Shown: one piece after another, positions 18,563-27,437 of the stretch
How positions within the stretch are numbered: position 1 is the first letter of the stretch
How the letters are laid out: every line of letters begins with the position of its first letter
Assembly: GCA_963812475.1 (NCBI GenBank)
Contig: CAWEVI010000045.1
Coordinates: 1-64,000, forward strand
Source: JAMXLO01 sp963812475
Lineage (GTDB): Bacteria > Pseudomonadota > Alphaproteobacteria > Acetobacterales > Acetobacteraceae
Reading direction: 5' to 3'
Length of the DNA stretch: 64,000 bases
Made by a program: the position numbers and the translations under genes
The notes under the pieces: generated by a model
What the model was told of the DNA's origin: nothing
Seen by the model: only the letters and a program-made list of their open reading frames with translations
Database searches by the model: none

Positions 18563-20101
18563 TCAGGCTCGGCGCGAGCCCGGCCCGGCGCCCGCCGTCA
18601 GCGACTGGTAGAACGGCTCCGGTAAATCGATCTCTCGCACTGCGCCGTCCTGGATCAGCAGGTATCGCGTCGCGATCGCCCGCATGAAGCTGCGGTCGTG
18701 CGAGACGATGACACAGGTCGCCTTGTGCGCCAGAATTTCTGACTCCAGTCTTTCCTGACCGGCAATGTCGACGTGATTGGTGGGTTCATCCATCAGATAG
18801 AAGTTGGGTTCGGTCAGTCGCAGCGCTAACAGGCCAAGCCGCGCCTTTTGCCCGTGCGACAGATGCCCGATAGCGCGCTGCTGCGTTTCGACGGCGATGC
18901 CGGCCCCAGCCAACAGACTGACGGTACGCTGGTCGCCCAGGCGGAAACTGCCGCTGATAAAGTCGTGCGGCGTCTCGGTGTTCGGCAGGTGGGACATGAG
19001 CTGATCGACGTATCCGACGACGACGGATGGGCTTGCCCGAACGCCCAAAATGCTGTCGGGTTCTGCCAATGCCTGGCGAAGCAGGCGCACAAACTGCGAC
19101 TTGCCGACGCCGTTGCGACCGAGCACCGCGATTCGATCCTGCTGAAAAGCGTCCAGCTTGCCAACGCGAAACAGCGCTCGACCATCCGGCGTCGACACGA
19201 CTACGTCGGCAAGCGCCAGCAGCACGCGTGCGTGCGTCCCGCGGTTGCCCAGGCGGATGTCACCCGACTTGTCGGCATGCACCGGGCGCAGCGTCTGCTC
19301 CAGGGCTTCGGCGCGCTTCTTCAACTGCATGGACTTCTTCTGCAAAAGATCGCTGCCGCTGTTGACCCCGACATTGCGCAAGGCACCGGCGCGGTGTCGC
19401 AGGCGGTCCACTTCGTGCATATCACGCGCGAGCTTCACCTCCTGTGCCGCATCGTCTTCCGCCAGAAGGTGCCTCGCGCGTGTGTACGGATGCGCATAGG
19501 CGCGACTGATGCCCGGCCGCAGGAAAAGTGTCCTGGTCGTACAGGCGTCGAGGAAGCCGCGGTCATGGCTGGCGATCACCATCGGGATTGCGCGCGCGCC
19601 TCTGATCCACCGCTCCAACATCTGGATCTTGGCAAGGTCCAGGTGATTGGTTGGTTCATCGAGCAGCAGCGCATCCGGTTCGGTGACCCAGACGCGTGCA
19701 AGCAATGCCAGCCGCTGCCAACCGCCGCTCAGCGCGCGAAGCGGACGATCATGCAGGTCGGGTGGTGCGCCGAATTCGTCGAGCACGACTTCGACACGCC
19801 ATGCCTGGGCATCTCGCTCCACTGGCGGAATGGCACGGCGAACGGACTCGGCAAGCGGCAGGTCGAGAAGACTGGACGGAACATCCTGTTCGACATAGCC
19901 CACACGCATGCCGCGCGAGCGGGTGATTCCGCCAGCGGTCGGTTCCATGGAGCCGGCCAGACATTTGAGCAACGTAGTTTTGCCACCACCGTTTCCGGCG
20001 ATCAGACCGATACGATCGGCCTCGCCGATCATCACGCTGAGGTTTTGGAACAGCGGACGAGGCGCGAGTACGCCGACATCGCGCAAGCTGATCGAAGACA
20101 T
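18563..20101 (-). CDS. ABC-F family ATPase
   Basis: A protein of about 512 residues with two nucleotide-binding domains and no membrane segment, the ABC-F pattern. The first domain has the Walker A GNGGGKTT, the signature LSGGWQRLALL and the Walker B LLLDEPTNHLDL. The second has GRNGVGKS, LSHGQKARLGLL and YLMDEPTNHVDI. A basic linker (LLQKKSMQLKKRAEALEQTL) lies between them. I chose the ATG at 20101; a GTG three codons upstream is also in frame. ABC-F proteins act on the ribosome as translation factors or give resistance to ribosome-targeting antibiotics. Which applies here cannot be read from sequence. Confidence 0.9.
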   Translation of the reverse strand: MSSISLRDVGVLAPRPLFQNLSVMIGEADRIGLIAGNGGGKTTLLKCLAGSMEPTAGGITRSRGMRVGYVEQDVPSSLLDLPLAESVRRAIPPVERDAQAWRVEVVLDEFGAPPDLHDRPLRALSGGWQRLALLARVWVTEPDALLLDEPTNHLDLAKIQMLERWIRGARAIPMVIASHDRGFLDACTTRTLFLRPGISRAYAHPYTRARHLLAEDDAAQEVKLARDMHEVDRLRHRAGALRNVGVNSGSDLLQKKSMQLKKRAEALEQTLRPVHADKSGDIRLGNRGTHARVLLALADVVVSTPDGRALFRVGKLDAFQQDRIAVLGRNGVGKSQFVRLLRQALAEPDSILGVRASPSVVVGYVDQLMSHLPNTETPHDFISGSFRLGDQRTVSLLAGAGIAVETQQRAIGHLSHGQKARLGLLALRLTEPNFYLMDEPTNHVDIAGQERLESEILAHKATCVIVSHDRSFMRAIATRYLLIQDGAVREIDLPEPFYQSLTAGAGPGSRRA

Positions 20102-20486
20102 TGTGGGCACCCTGATTTAACGCATCGCAAAACGTGATGGTCGCGTGCTTACGGCCGGGCCGTCAGCAACGTGCAGCGTCCAGGGCAGGGCAGATCAGGT
20201 CCGACTGACGGCCAGCCCTGCGACGCCTGGTCGCAGGGCACAGGCAGGGCCGCGCGGATGATGCTGATTGTAATCGCTCATGCAGCCCCCCTACGGTTCG
20301 AAATTGAAGCAAAGCGATAATAGCGGTGGGGCGCCGGTCGTTGCAAGCGCACCGAGAATGGCACTCGTGCCGCGCGATGCCAGGGCGTCACTTCAGTCAC
20401 CCTGGTGCACTGCAACTCACGGCAGCGGTGACAGGGTCCGTGCAAGCCGACTACTCTGCCGGCAACGACACCAGGGAGGGCAGACA
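20102..20486. other. divergent intergenic region with a strong hairpin
   Basis: About 385 bp separates the minus-strand ABC-F gene from the plus-strand importer operon. It contains a perfect 9-bp stem, CCCTGCGAC (20216-20224) and GTCGCAGGG (20230-20238), with a 5-base loop. No gene is supported. Promoters for both flanking units must lie here, but I could not assign clear boxes. The plus frame open from 20280 is just an in-frame extension of the binding-protein gene. Confidence 0.5.
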
Positions 20487-21533
20487 GTGCAGTCCAGCGT
20501 CCTACGGCTTGCCGTGACCGTGCTTGCACTTGCCGGCGCCAGCATCGCAGGCGGCCGATCAGCCACGGCGGACGAACTCCAGAAGGTCACCATTGCCTTC
20601 GCCGGCAAGGGTCTGTCCTTCATGATCCAGTATCTCGCAATCGGCGGCGGATTCTACAAGCAAGAGGACCTCGAGCCGGAGTTGGTCGATGTCGCCTCAG
20701 GCACGCGACAGGCCGCCGCGGTGATGGGCGGCAGTGCCGAAATCACACAGGTCGGATTCGCCCATACGATGCACGCGGTCGGACGCGGCGGCGATCTGGT
20801 GGGAATCTGCACGGCGTTCGATGCGTATCCAATCGCCCTCGTGCTCTCCAACGATGCGATCAAGCGGCTGGGAATCACCGAGGCCATGTCGCTCGACGAG
20901 AAGATAAAACGGATGCATGGCGTGCGCATCGGCATCACCTCGCCGGGCTCCAGCACCGACGAATTCATGCGCACGATCCTGCTGGTGCGCGGCATGGACC
21001 CCGCCCGCGACCTCAAGCTTCAGCCGATCGGCATCGGTGCCCCGATGGTCGCCGCCATGCAGCAGGGCAGCACCGATGGTTTCGCATTCATGTCACCCTT
21101 TACCGATATCGCGGTGAGCCGCGGGCTCGGCCAGGTCATCGCCGACCCGATGACCGGCACTGTGCCCGAATACCGCGACGTGCCGTATCAGGTGATCACC
21201 ACCAGCCGCGCCACGCTGGAAAGCAAGCGCCCGTTGTTGCTGCATGTTGTGCGCGCGATGACAAGGGCGATAAAGTTCGCTCACGAGAACAAGGAAGAAA
21301 CGCGGCGTATCGTCCGCCAGTATTTCCAGGACACGCCCGAAGCCGAGTTCAATACGGCGTTCGATAGCTACATTTCCGCAATGCCGACCACCCCGGTGAT
21401 CTCGCAGGCACAGGTGGACAGCACGGTCCGGATGGTGAACCTGAGCGAGAAGACGCCGATCTCGGCCACCTACGATCAGTTGGTGTACGCCGATCTGTCG
21501 CGCGAGGCAGCCAAGGATCTGCTGGGGAAATAG
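20487..21533 (+). CDS. ABC importer solute-binding protein (NMT1/SsuA type)
   Basis: A protein of about 348 residues with a Sec-type signal peptide (LRLAVTVLALAGASIAGG) and a periplasmic-binding fold of the NMT1/THI5/SsuA class. Motifs include IAFAGKGLSFMIQYLAIGGGFYKQEDLE and GVRIGITSPGSSTDEFM. The GTG at 20487 is preceded by a good ribosome site (AGGGAGG, 20474-20480). It is the first gene of a four-gene importer. The class takes up nitrate, taurine, sulfonates, thiamine precursors or aromatic acids; the substrate here is unknown. Confidence 0.87.
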   Translation: MQSSVLRLAVTVLALAGASIAGGRSATADELQKVTIAFAGKGLSFMIQYLAIGGGFYKQEDLEPELVDVASGTRQAAAVMGGSAEITQVGFAHTMHAVGRGGDLVGICTAFDAYPIALVLSNDAIKRLGITEAMSLDEKIKRMHGVRIGITSPGSSTDEFMRTILLVRGMDPARDLKLQPIGIGAPMVAAMQQGSTDGFAFMSPFTDIAVSRGLGQVIADPMTGTVPEYRDVPYQVITTSRATLESKRPLLLHVVRAMTRAIKFAHENKEETRRIVRQYFQDTPEAEFNTAFDSYISAMPTTPVISQAQVDSTVRMVNLSEKTPISATYDQLVYADLSREAAKDLLGK

Positions 21534-21534
21534 C

Positions 21535-22293
21535 ATGACCCGACGCATCGATCCCATCGCGGTGTGGCAGGTCGCCGTGGGAGTTCTGTTGCTGGCTGGA
21601 TGGGAAACGATCGGGCGGCTGTACGGCTCGGAATGGACCAGCCGGCCGAGCCTGATCGCGGTCCGGCTGGCGAGTTGGCTGCACGGCAGTCTTTATATCC
21701 ACGTGGCAACGACGCTGACCGAAGTCGTCACCGGACTGATGGTGGGCGCCGCGTTCGGCGTTGTGGCCGGCCTGCTGCTCGGCCGCGCGCCGCTGGCAGC
21801 GGGAATTCTGCGACCGATCGTTGTCGCGTTCTACAGCGTGCCGCTGATCGCATTGGCGCCGCTGTTCATCATGTTCTTCGGCCTCGACATGCTTCCGAAG
21901 ATCGTGCTGGTGACGATTGTCGTGTTCTTTCTGCTGTTCTTCAATACATTCGCCGGGGCCGCCTCCGTCGACAACGACCTGATCGCCCAGATCGAACTGA
22001 TGGGCTCGACCCCGCGCGAGGCGTTCCAGAAGGTTATCGCGCCTGCCTGCATGGTGTGGATCATCGGCGGGATGAAGATCGCCCTGCCCTATGCACTGGT
22101 TGCGGCAACCACCGGCGAGATGCTGGCGGCAAGGCGCGGTCTTGGATTCCTGCTCAGCGACGCGGCATCGCAGTTCGATATGACGTCGCTCTATGCGGCG
22201 CTGTTCATCCTGATGCTGCTGGGGCTTGCCGTTTCCGAAATGGCCGCCTGGGGTGAACGACACTTGTTACGGTGGCGCCATGCCGAGGGTTGA
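21535..22293 (+). CDS. ABC importer permease 1 (SsuC/TauC type)
   Basis: This 252-residue membrane protein has about six helices and the EAA-like loop (LIAQIELMGSTPREAFQKVIAPACM) that contacts the ATPase. It starts 1 nt after the binding-protein stop and overlaps the ATPase gene by 14 nt. A second, distinct permease follows later in the operon, so the transporter may use a heterodimeric membrane domain. Confidence 0.9.
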   Translation: MTRRIDPIAVWQVAVGVLLLAGWETIGRLYGSEWTSRPSLIAVRLASWLHGSLYIHVATTLTEVVTGLMVGAAFGVVAGLLLGRAPLAAGILRPIVVAFYSVPLIALAPLFIMFFGLDMLPKIVLVTIVVFFLLFFNTFAGAASVDNDLIAQIELMGSTPREAFQKVIAPACMVWIIGGMKIALPYALVAATTGEMLAARRGLGFLLSDAASQFDMTSLYAALFILMLLGLAVSEMAAWGERHLLRWRHAEG

Positions 22294-23125
22294 AGCGGCG
22301 CTGGCGGCGGATTTCGTTGACCCGCCGACGGCGCCTCGCGCCGAGAAGATCCGGCTCAGCCGGGTCGGCAAACACTTCGTCACGCGCGAGCGCGACGTGG
22401 AGGCGCTGCAACCGATCGACCTGACCATCCATGCGCACGAGTTCGTGGCGCTGGTTGGGCCGAGCGGCTGCGGCAAGTCGACAATCCTCAACCTGATTGC
22501 CGGACTGCTGCAGCCTAGTGGCGGCGTCGTGTCGTACGACGGCACGGTGGTGACCGGGCCCAATCGGCGTGTGGGCTACATGACGCAGAAGGACACGCTG
22601 CTGCCCTGGCGCACGGCGGCCGACAACGTGCGGATCGCGCTCGAGCTGAGGTGTCGTTCGGTGCCGCGCCGCGAGGCCGATGCGCGCGTCGCCCAGATCA
22701 TCGGTCTTGTCGGTCTGACAGGATTTGAACACCATTACCCGGCAGAGCTGTCGGGCGGCATGCGCAAGCGCGTCGGTCTCGCTCGAACGCTGATCTACGA
22801 GCCCGAAACCCTGCTGATGGACGAACCGTTCGGCGCGCTGGATGCGCAGCTCAAGTTGTTGATGCTTGACCAGTTGCAGCAGTTGACGCAGCAGCGCCGG
22901 ATGACGGTGGTGTTCGTGACGCACGATCTGGGTGAGGCAATCACGCTGGCCGATCGCGTGGTGGTGTTCAGCGCTCGTCCTGGACGCATTCGCACGATCC
23001 GCGCTGTCGATCTGCCGAGCCCGCGCGACGTATTCCGCATCCGCTTCACCGAGGCCTTCGCCCATCTGCACGAGTCCCTGTGGGATGAGCTGAAGGACGA
23101 GGTGACACGGGGAACCGACGTTTGA
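22280..23125 (+). CDS. ABC importer ATPase (SsuB/TauB type)
   Basis: A protein of about 281 residues with Walker A (GPSGCGKST), signature (LSGGMRKRVGLAR), Walker B (LLMDEPFGALD) and the switch His (FVTHDLGEA). The ATG at 22280 overlaps the end of the first permease; an earlier in-frame codon at 22226 would add an unlikely leader. The last bases overlap the start of the second permease. Confidence 0.92.
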   Translation: MPRVEAALAADFVDPPTAPRAEKIRLSRVGKHFVTRERDVEALQPIDLTIHAHEFVALVGPSGCGKSTILNLIAGLLQPSGGVVSYDGTVVTGPNRRVGYMTQKDTLLPWRTAADNVRIALELRCRSVPRREADARVAQIIGLVGLTGFEHHYPAELSGGMRKRVGLARTLIYEPETLLMDEPFGALDAQLKLLMLDQLQQLTQQRRMTVVFVTHDLGEAITLADRVVVFSARPGRIRTIRAVDLPSPRDVFRIRFTEAFAHLHESLWDELKDEVTRGTDV

Positions 23126-23934
23126 GCGATTTCGTTCGCCTGCCCTCGCTGTCCGATAGTTCGTCAGCGACGTTCGCACGCTTCCTCGCGACGACGACCG
23201 GCCGCTCGTTGGCGCGCCTGCTGCTGGTGCTGATCCTGCTGGCGATGTGGCAGTACCTGCCGAACCGCGGTCTTCGCTTCTGGATGAGCGGGCCGGTGGA
23301 CATCGTCGAGCGACTGTGGAGCTGGGTACTCGACGGATCGCTGTGGGAAAATCTCGGCGCGACGCTGCTTGCAATGGTGCTGGGCTATGCGATCGGCACC
23401 GGCGTCGGCATCGCTCTGGGCCTGCTGTTCGGCCTCATGCCGCGCGTATATCGTGTCTTTTCGCCGTACATCACCGCACTGTACGCGATGCCGAAGATCG
23501 CGCTGGCCCCGTTGTTCGTGATCATCCTCGGCATCGGCATCGAGTCGAAAGTGGCGCTCGTCGCCATCACGGTGTTCTTCCTGGTGCTCAACAGTACGCT
23601 TGATGGCGTGCGCAACGTGGATCGCGACCTGGTACGCACGCTCACGCTGATGGGAGCGACACGGTTCGAGGTGATCGGCAAGGTGCTGGTGCCGGCGACG
23701 CTGCCGTGGATCTTCACCGGGATGCGCATCTCGGTCCGTTATGCCTTTACCAACACGCTGCTCGCGGAACTGATCGCGTCCAACAGTGGCATAGGCTTCA
23801 TGATCGAATACTACTCCGGAATATTCGACGCGACCGGGACCTACGCTGCAATCCTGGTGTTGGTCATCATGAGCGTCGGCCTGACGGAACTGCTGACGCA
23901 CGTCGAGGCCCTGATGTCCCACGGCTCACGGTAA
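23122..23934 (+). CDS. ABC importer permease 2 (SsuC/TauC type)
   Basis: This 270-residue membrane protein has about six helices and the coupling loop RDLVRTLTLMGATRFEVIGK. It is clearly a different protein from permease 1. The TTG start at 23122 overlaps the ATPase stop by 4 nt. It closes the operon and ends 4 nt from the convergent livF-like gene, so terminators must be shared or absent. Confidence 0.88.
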   Translation: MSDFVRLPSLSDSSSATFARFLATTTGRSLARLLLVLILLAMWQYLPNRGLRFWMSGPVDIVERLWSWVLDGSLWENLGATLLAMVLGYAIGTGVGIALGLLFGLMPRVYRVFSPYITALYAMPKIALAPLFVIILGIGIESKVALVAITVFFLVLNSTLDGVRNVDRDLVRTLTLMGATRFEVIGKVLVPATLPWIFTGMRISVRYAFTNTLLAELIASNSGIGFMIEYYSGIFDATGTYAAILVLVIMSVGLTELLTHVEALMSHGSR

Positions 23935-23938
23935 GTCA

Positions 23939-24634
23939 TCAAACCGTCAGATAGCGACTGCGGATTTCGGCTTCCTCGGCACGGAACCGTTCAGGCGAGG
24001 CAGCGTACACCACCCTCCCCTTCACCATGATATGGATTTCATCCGCAACCGCCTCGGCCAGCCGCATGTTCTGCTCGATCAGCAGTATCGTTACACCCTG
24101 GCTCGGCAACGCCCGGATCACCTCGGCCAGTTCGCGCACCACCAGCGGCGCCAGGCCCTGGCTCGGTTCGTCGAGCAGCATCACCTTTGGATCGCTGACC
24201 AGAGCACGTGCAATCGCCAGCATCTGCTGCTCACCGCCGGACAGATTGCCGCCCCGGCTGGCCGACCGTTCGCGCAACGGCGGGAACAGCTTCATCAGGC
24301 GCGGCAACGGCCAGCCTTGCGAGGGCCGCCGCTCGGCCACGCGGATGTTCTCGATCACCGTCAGATCAGGGAAGATCAGACGCCCCTCCGGCACATACGC
24401 AACACCGGCACGCGCGACGCGGTGCGGCGGCCAGCCGGTGATGTCCACGCCATCGAGCACCACACGTCCGCCGCTCGCAGGTACCAGTCCCATCACCGTG
24501 CGCAAGGTTGTCGATTTTCCCACGCCGTTGCGGCCAAGAACCGAACAGATGCGGCCGGCGGGAACGGCCAGGTCCACCCCCTGCAGCACGTGGCTCGCGC
24601 CGTAATGCGTGTTCAGCCCTTCGATCGTGAGCAT
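23939..24634 (-). CDS. livF: branched-chain amino acid ABC importer ATPase LivF
   Basis: This 231-residue protein is a typical LivF ATPase: GRNGVGKSTTLRTVMGL (Walker A), LSGGEQQMLAIARAL (signature), VMLLDEPSQGLAP (Walker B) and LLIEQNMRLA. It is the last gene of the cupin–livKHMGF operon, and its ATG overlaps the livG stop (ATGA). The gene name reflects the family; the true substrate could be another amino acid or an amide. Confidence 0.92.
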   Translation of the reverse strand: MLTIEGLNTHYGASHVLQGVDLAVPAGRICSVLGRNGVGKSTTLRTVMGLVPASGGRVVLDGVDITGWPPHRVARAGVAYVPEGRLIFPDLTVIENIRVAERRPSQGWPLPRLMKLFPPLRERSASRGGNLSGGEQQMLAIARALVSDPKVMLLDEPSQGLAPLVVRELAEVIRALPSQGVTILLIEQNMRLAEAVADEIHIMVKGRVVYAASPERFRAEEAEIRSRYLTV

Positions 24635-25383
24635 CAGGCGAGGCCCCCGAGATATGCCTTCTGCACCTCGGCGTCCGCCTTCACCACGTCCGGCGGGCCG
24701 TCGGCGATCACCGCACCACGGTGCAACACGGTGATCATGCGCGCCAAACGGAACACCACCTCCATGTCGTGTTCCACCAGCAGCACCGTCATGCTGCCGT
24801 CAGCCAGCAGACCCGCGAGCGTCGCCACCGCCTGCTCGGTTTCCTCGACAGACAGGCCTTGCGTCGGCTCGTCCAGCAGCAACAGCCGAGGCCTTTGCGC
24901 CAACGCCATCGCAACCTCCAGCAGACGCTGGTCGCCATGCGACAGCAGCCCCGCCGGACGCTGCGCCACGTGCGTGAGACCGAGCCGTTCCAGTGCGGCA
25001 TCACCCAATTCCGCAGCGTCCGCGAACACGGAACCACCGCCGTAGGGCTGCCAGCGTCGTCCGTGGCGCGCCTGCGCCGCAAGCCGCGCGTTCTCGCGCG
25101 CGGTCATCTCGGGGAACAGTGCGGTCAACTGGAAGGTCCGGGAAATCCCGCGCTGACCGATGCGTTGCGGCGGCAGACCGGTCAGTTCCTCACCGTCAAA
25201 GCGCACCGCGCCGGTGGTCGGCTTCACCACACCGGTGATCAGGTTGAATAGCGTGGATTTGCCCGCGCCGTTCGGCCCGATCACAGCGCGCACCTCACCT
25301 GCTTCAACGCGCATCGTCACATCATCGACCGCAACGATGCCGCCGAAGCGGCGCGTCAGCCCGTCCAGTTCAAGGAGCGCCAT
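24634..25383 (-). CDS. livG: branched-chain amino acid ABC importer ATPase LivG
   Basis: A protein of about 249 residues with Walker A (GPNGAGKSTLFNLITG), the LivG hallmark GISRTFQLTALFPEMTARENA, a signature-like LLSHGDQRLLEVAMAL and Walker B (LLLLDEPTQGL). The signature reads LSHGDQ where family members often have LSYGQQ. The start MALLELDGL at 25383 is chosen; the frame runs on upstream to 25635 inside livM and that extension is not coding. It overlaps livM by 28 nt. Confidence 0.92.
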   Translation of the reverse strand: MALLELDGLTRRFGGIVAVDDVTMRVEAGEVRAVIGPNGAGKSTLFNLITGVVKPTTGAVRFDGEELTGLPPQRIGQRGISRTFQLTALFPEMTARENARLAAQARHGRRWQPYGGGSVFADAAELGDAALERLGLTHVAQRPAGLLSHGDQRLLEVAMALAQRPRLLLLDEPTQGLSVEETEQAVATLAGLLADGSMTVLLVEHDMEVVFRLARMITVLHRGAVIADGPPDVVKADAEVQKAYLGGLA

Positions 25384-26393
25384 CGCCTTCCTTTCGCCGG
25401 GTTTGACCCGGGACTGCCGCGACCGAACCAGAGCGTCGCGAGTCCCCAGATACCCTGCGGCGCGAACAGCACGAAACCGATGAAAATAAGGCCGAAGAAT
25501 AACGCCCAGGAATCTGTCCAGGAGCTGAGGAAATTTGAGACCAGCATGAAGAACGCCGCGCCGATGACCGGTCCGATCAATGTCCCCGCGCCGCCGACGA
25601 TGACCATGATCAGCACCTGACCGGACAGCAGCCAAAACAGCAGTTCGGTGTTGGTGAAACCTGCGAACGGCGCATACAGCGCACCTGACAGTCCGCCGAG
25701 CGCGAACGAGATCGCCACCACCGCGATCTTGTAGCGGCGTGTATCATAGCCAAGCGAACGGGTCTTGGCCTCGTTCTCACGGATGCCCTGCAACACCGCG
25801 CCGAACGGCGAGCGCACCAGCGAACGGCAGAATACGAACGCTCCGATCAGGCAGGCGAGTACCAAATAGTAGAACCCGGCCTTGGTCGCGAAGACGGTGA
25901 TGCCGAAGGGTCCCGGATTGCGCGGAATTCCCGCCAGTCCGTCCGACGCGCCGGTGACGCTGGTCCATTTGAACGCCACGGCATAGAGCAATTGCGCGAA
26001 TGCCAGCGTCAACATGGAGAACGAGACGCCGGACGCGAGTGTGCACACCCAGGCGACGCCGATCGCGATCACGCCGCTGAATGCGCCGGCCAGCAGCACC
26101 GCAAATACCAAAGGCAGGTCCGTGTGCAACAGCAGGTTTCCCGCGGCATAGGCGCCAAGTCCGTAGGCTGCAGCATGGCCGAACGACAGCAGGCGCGTAT
26201 AGCCCACCATCAGGTCCAGGCTCATGGCGAACAGGCCCAAGATCAGGGCCTCGGTCAGCAACGTCATCACGTAGGGCGGCAGGCCCGCCGGGGCGAGCGC
26301 GAGAACCAACGCCGCAACGGCGAGGCCACGCCAACCGCTGCTCTGATGATGCGATCCACGCTTCGCGCCGTCGGCGCTTTGCGGCCTTGTCAT
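25356..26393 (-). CDS. livM: branched-chain amino acid ABC importer permease LivM
   Basis: A protein of about 345 residues with roughly nine membrane helices and the LivM motifs LGLFAMSLDLMVGYTRLLSFG and GVLQGIRENEAKTRSLGYD. The ATG at 26393 lies 4 nt after the livH stop; a longer in-frame start at 26438 would overlap livH. It is one of the two unlike permease subunits of the importer. Confidence 0.9.
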   Translation of the reverse strand: MTRPQSADGAKRGSHHQSSGWRGLAVAALVLALAPAGLPPYVMTLLTEALILGLFAMSLDLMVGYTRLLSFGHAAAYGLGAYAAGNLLLHTDLPLVFAVLLAGAFSGVIAIGVAWVCTLASGVSFSMLTLAFAQLLYAVAFKWTSVTGASDGLAGIPRNPGPFGITVFATKAGFYYLVLACLIGAFVFCRSLVRSPFGAVLQGIRENEAKTRSLGYDTRRYKIAVVAISFALGGLSGALYAPFAGFTNTELLFWLLSGQVLIMVIVGGAGTLIGPVIGAAFFMLVSNFLSSWTDSWALFFGLIFIGFVLFAPQGIWGLATLWFGRGSPGSNPAKGRRWRSLNWTG

Positions 26394-26397
26394 CGGA

Positions 26398-27291
26398 TCA
26401 CGCTTCCTTGCCGAGGAGCCCGCCAGGACGGACGACAAGGACCGTCACCATGACCAGATACATCAAGGCCAATGCGAGGTCCGGGAAGTAGTAGGTGCCG
26501 AACACCTGCACGAAGGCCACGAGCAATGCACCGATCAGCGAGCCGGCGAAGCTTCCCATGCCGCCGATGATGACGATGACGAACGTGTCGATCACCGCGT
26601 TCGGCGCCATGGCGAGCGACGCGGTGACCAGTGGAGCGGCCAACACACCACCGATGCCGGCCAATCCGCAGCCGATGCCGAAGACCGCCGAACGGACCAA
26701 GTGCACGTCGGTGCCGAGCGCGTGCACCATCTCGGCGTTCTGTGCAGTGGCGCGGATCAGCAGGCCGAGACGCGTGCGCTCCAAAAACTGCCAGATCGCT
26801 ACGGCCACCACGACGCCGGCGCCTGCAAGGAACAGTCGGTACACCGGGAAGGGTTCATCCAGGATGAACACGATCCCGGAGAGCATGGGCGGCGCAGGCA
26901 CGGGTAGCGCCTGAACGCCCCAGATCAACCGGATCGCCTCGCCCATGATCAGCGTGAGGCCAAAGGTTACCATCAGGAAGGCACTATGATCGCGTCGGTA
27001 GAGCCGGCGAAGGATGCCGAGTTCAAATGCCGCACCGAACCCGCCGACCAGCAGCGGTGCGGCGATCAGCGCCATCCAGAATTCACCGGTGATCTGCACG
27101 GCCGAATAGCCGACATACGCGCCCAGCATGAAGAACGCCCCGTGCGCGAAGTTGACGATGCGCATGATGCCGAAGATCAGCGTGAGGCCGACGCCGAGGA
27201 AGAACAGCAGTGCCGCCTGCGAGAGCGCATTCAGGCACTGCGTTATCAGGAACGCGAGGAAGTCCATCAGAACGGTTGGGCGGAGGCGCAT
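26398..27291 (-). CDS. livH: branched-chain amino acid ABC importer permease LivH
   Basis: A protein of about 297 residues with seven or eight membrane helices and the LivH motifs GLTLIFGIMRIVNFAHGAFFMLG and RATAQNAEMVHALGTD (partner loop). The ATG at 27291 has a strong ribosome site (GGGGGAG, six bases before it), which lies at the edge of a GC-rich repeat; ATG at 27267 (MDFLAFLITQ) is a reasonable alternative that matches the family N-terminus. Confidence 0.88.
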   Translation of the reverse strand: MRLRPTVLMDFLAFLITQCLNALSQAALLFFLGVGLTLIFGIMRIVNFAHGAFFMLGAYVGYSAVQITGEFWMALIAAPLLVGGFGAAFELGILRRLYRRDHSAFLMVTFGLTLIMGEAIRLIWGVQALPVPAPPMLSGIVFILDEPFPVYRLFLAGAGVVVAVAIWQFLERTRLGLLIRATAQNAEMVHALGTDVHLVRSAVFGIGCGLAGIGGVLAAPLVTASLAMAPNAVIDTFVIVIIGGMGSFAGSLIGALLVAFVQVFGTYYFPDLALALMYLVMVTVLVVRPGGLLGKEA

Positions 27292-27298
27292 AAAAAGC

Positions 27299-27402
27299 TC
27301 CCCCTCCCCTTGCGGGAGGGGGATGGCGGGAGGGGTCCACGCAGGGACAGCCGTGTGCCGCGAAACTTTCCCCCCAACCCCCTCCCGCAAGGGGAGGGGG
27401 AG
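27299..27402. repeat. pair of inverted GC-rich palindromic repeats
   Basis: A unit built around CTCCCCTTGCGGGAGGGGG (about 27303-27337) is followed by the same unit inverted (about 27370-27402, CCCTCCCGCAAGGGGAGGGG). They lie between livK and livH and could form a stem in the polycistronic message, which might adjust expression of the genes after livK. A third copy lies at 31666-31720. Confidence 0.7.
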
Positions 27403-27437
27403 TTCAACACCTCAGGTTTGGCCCGTTGCATCGATGC

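Noticed and set aside
24634..25635. long form of livG
   Set aside because: The extra N-terminus is the livM gene read out of frame; MALLELDGL at 25383 is the family start.
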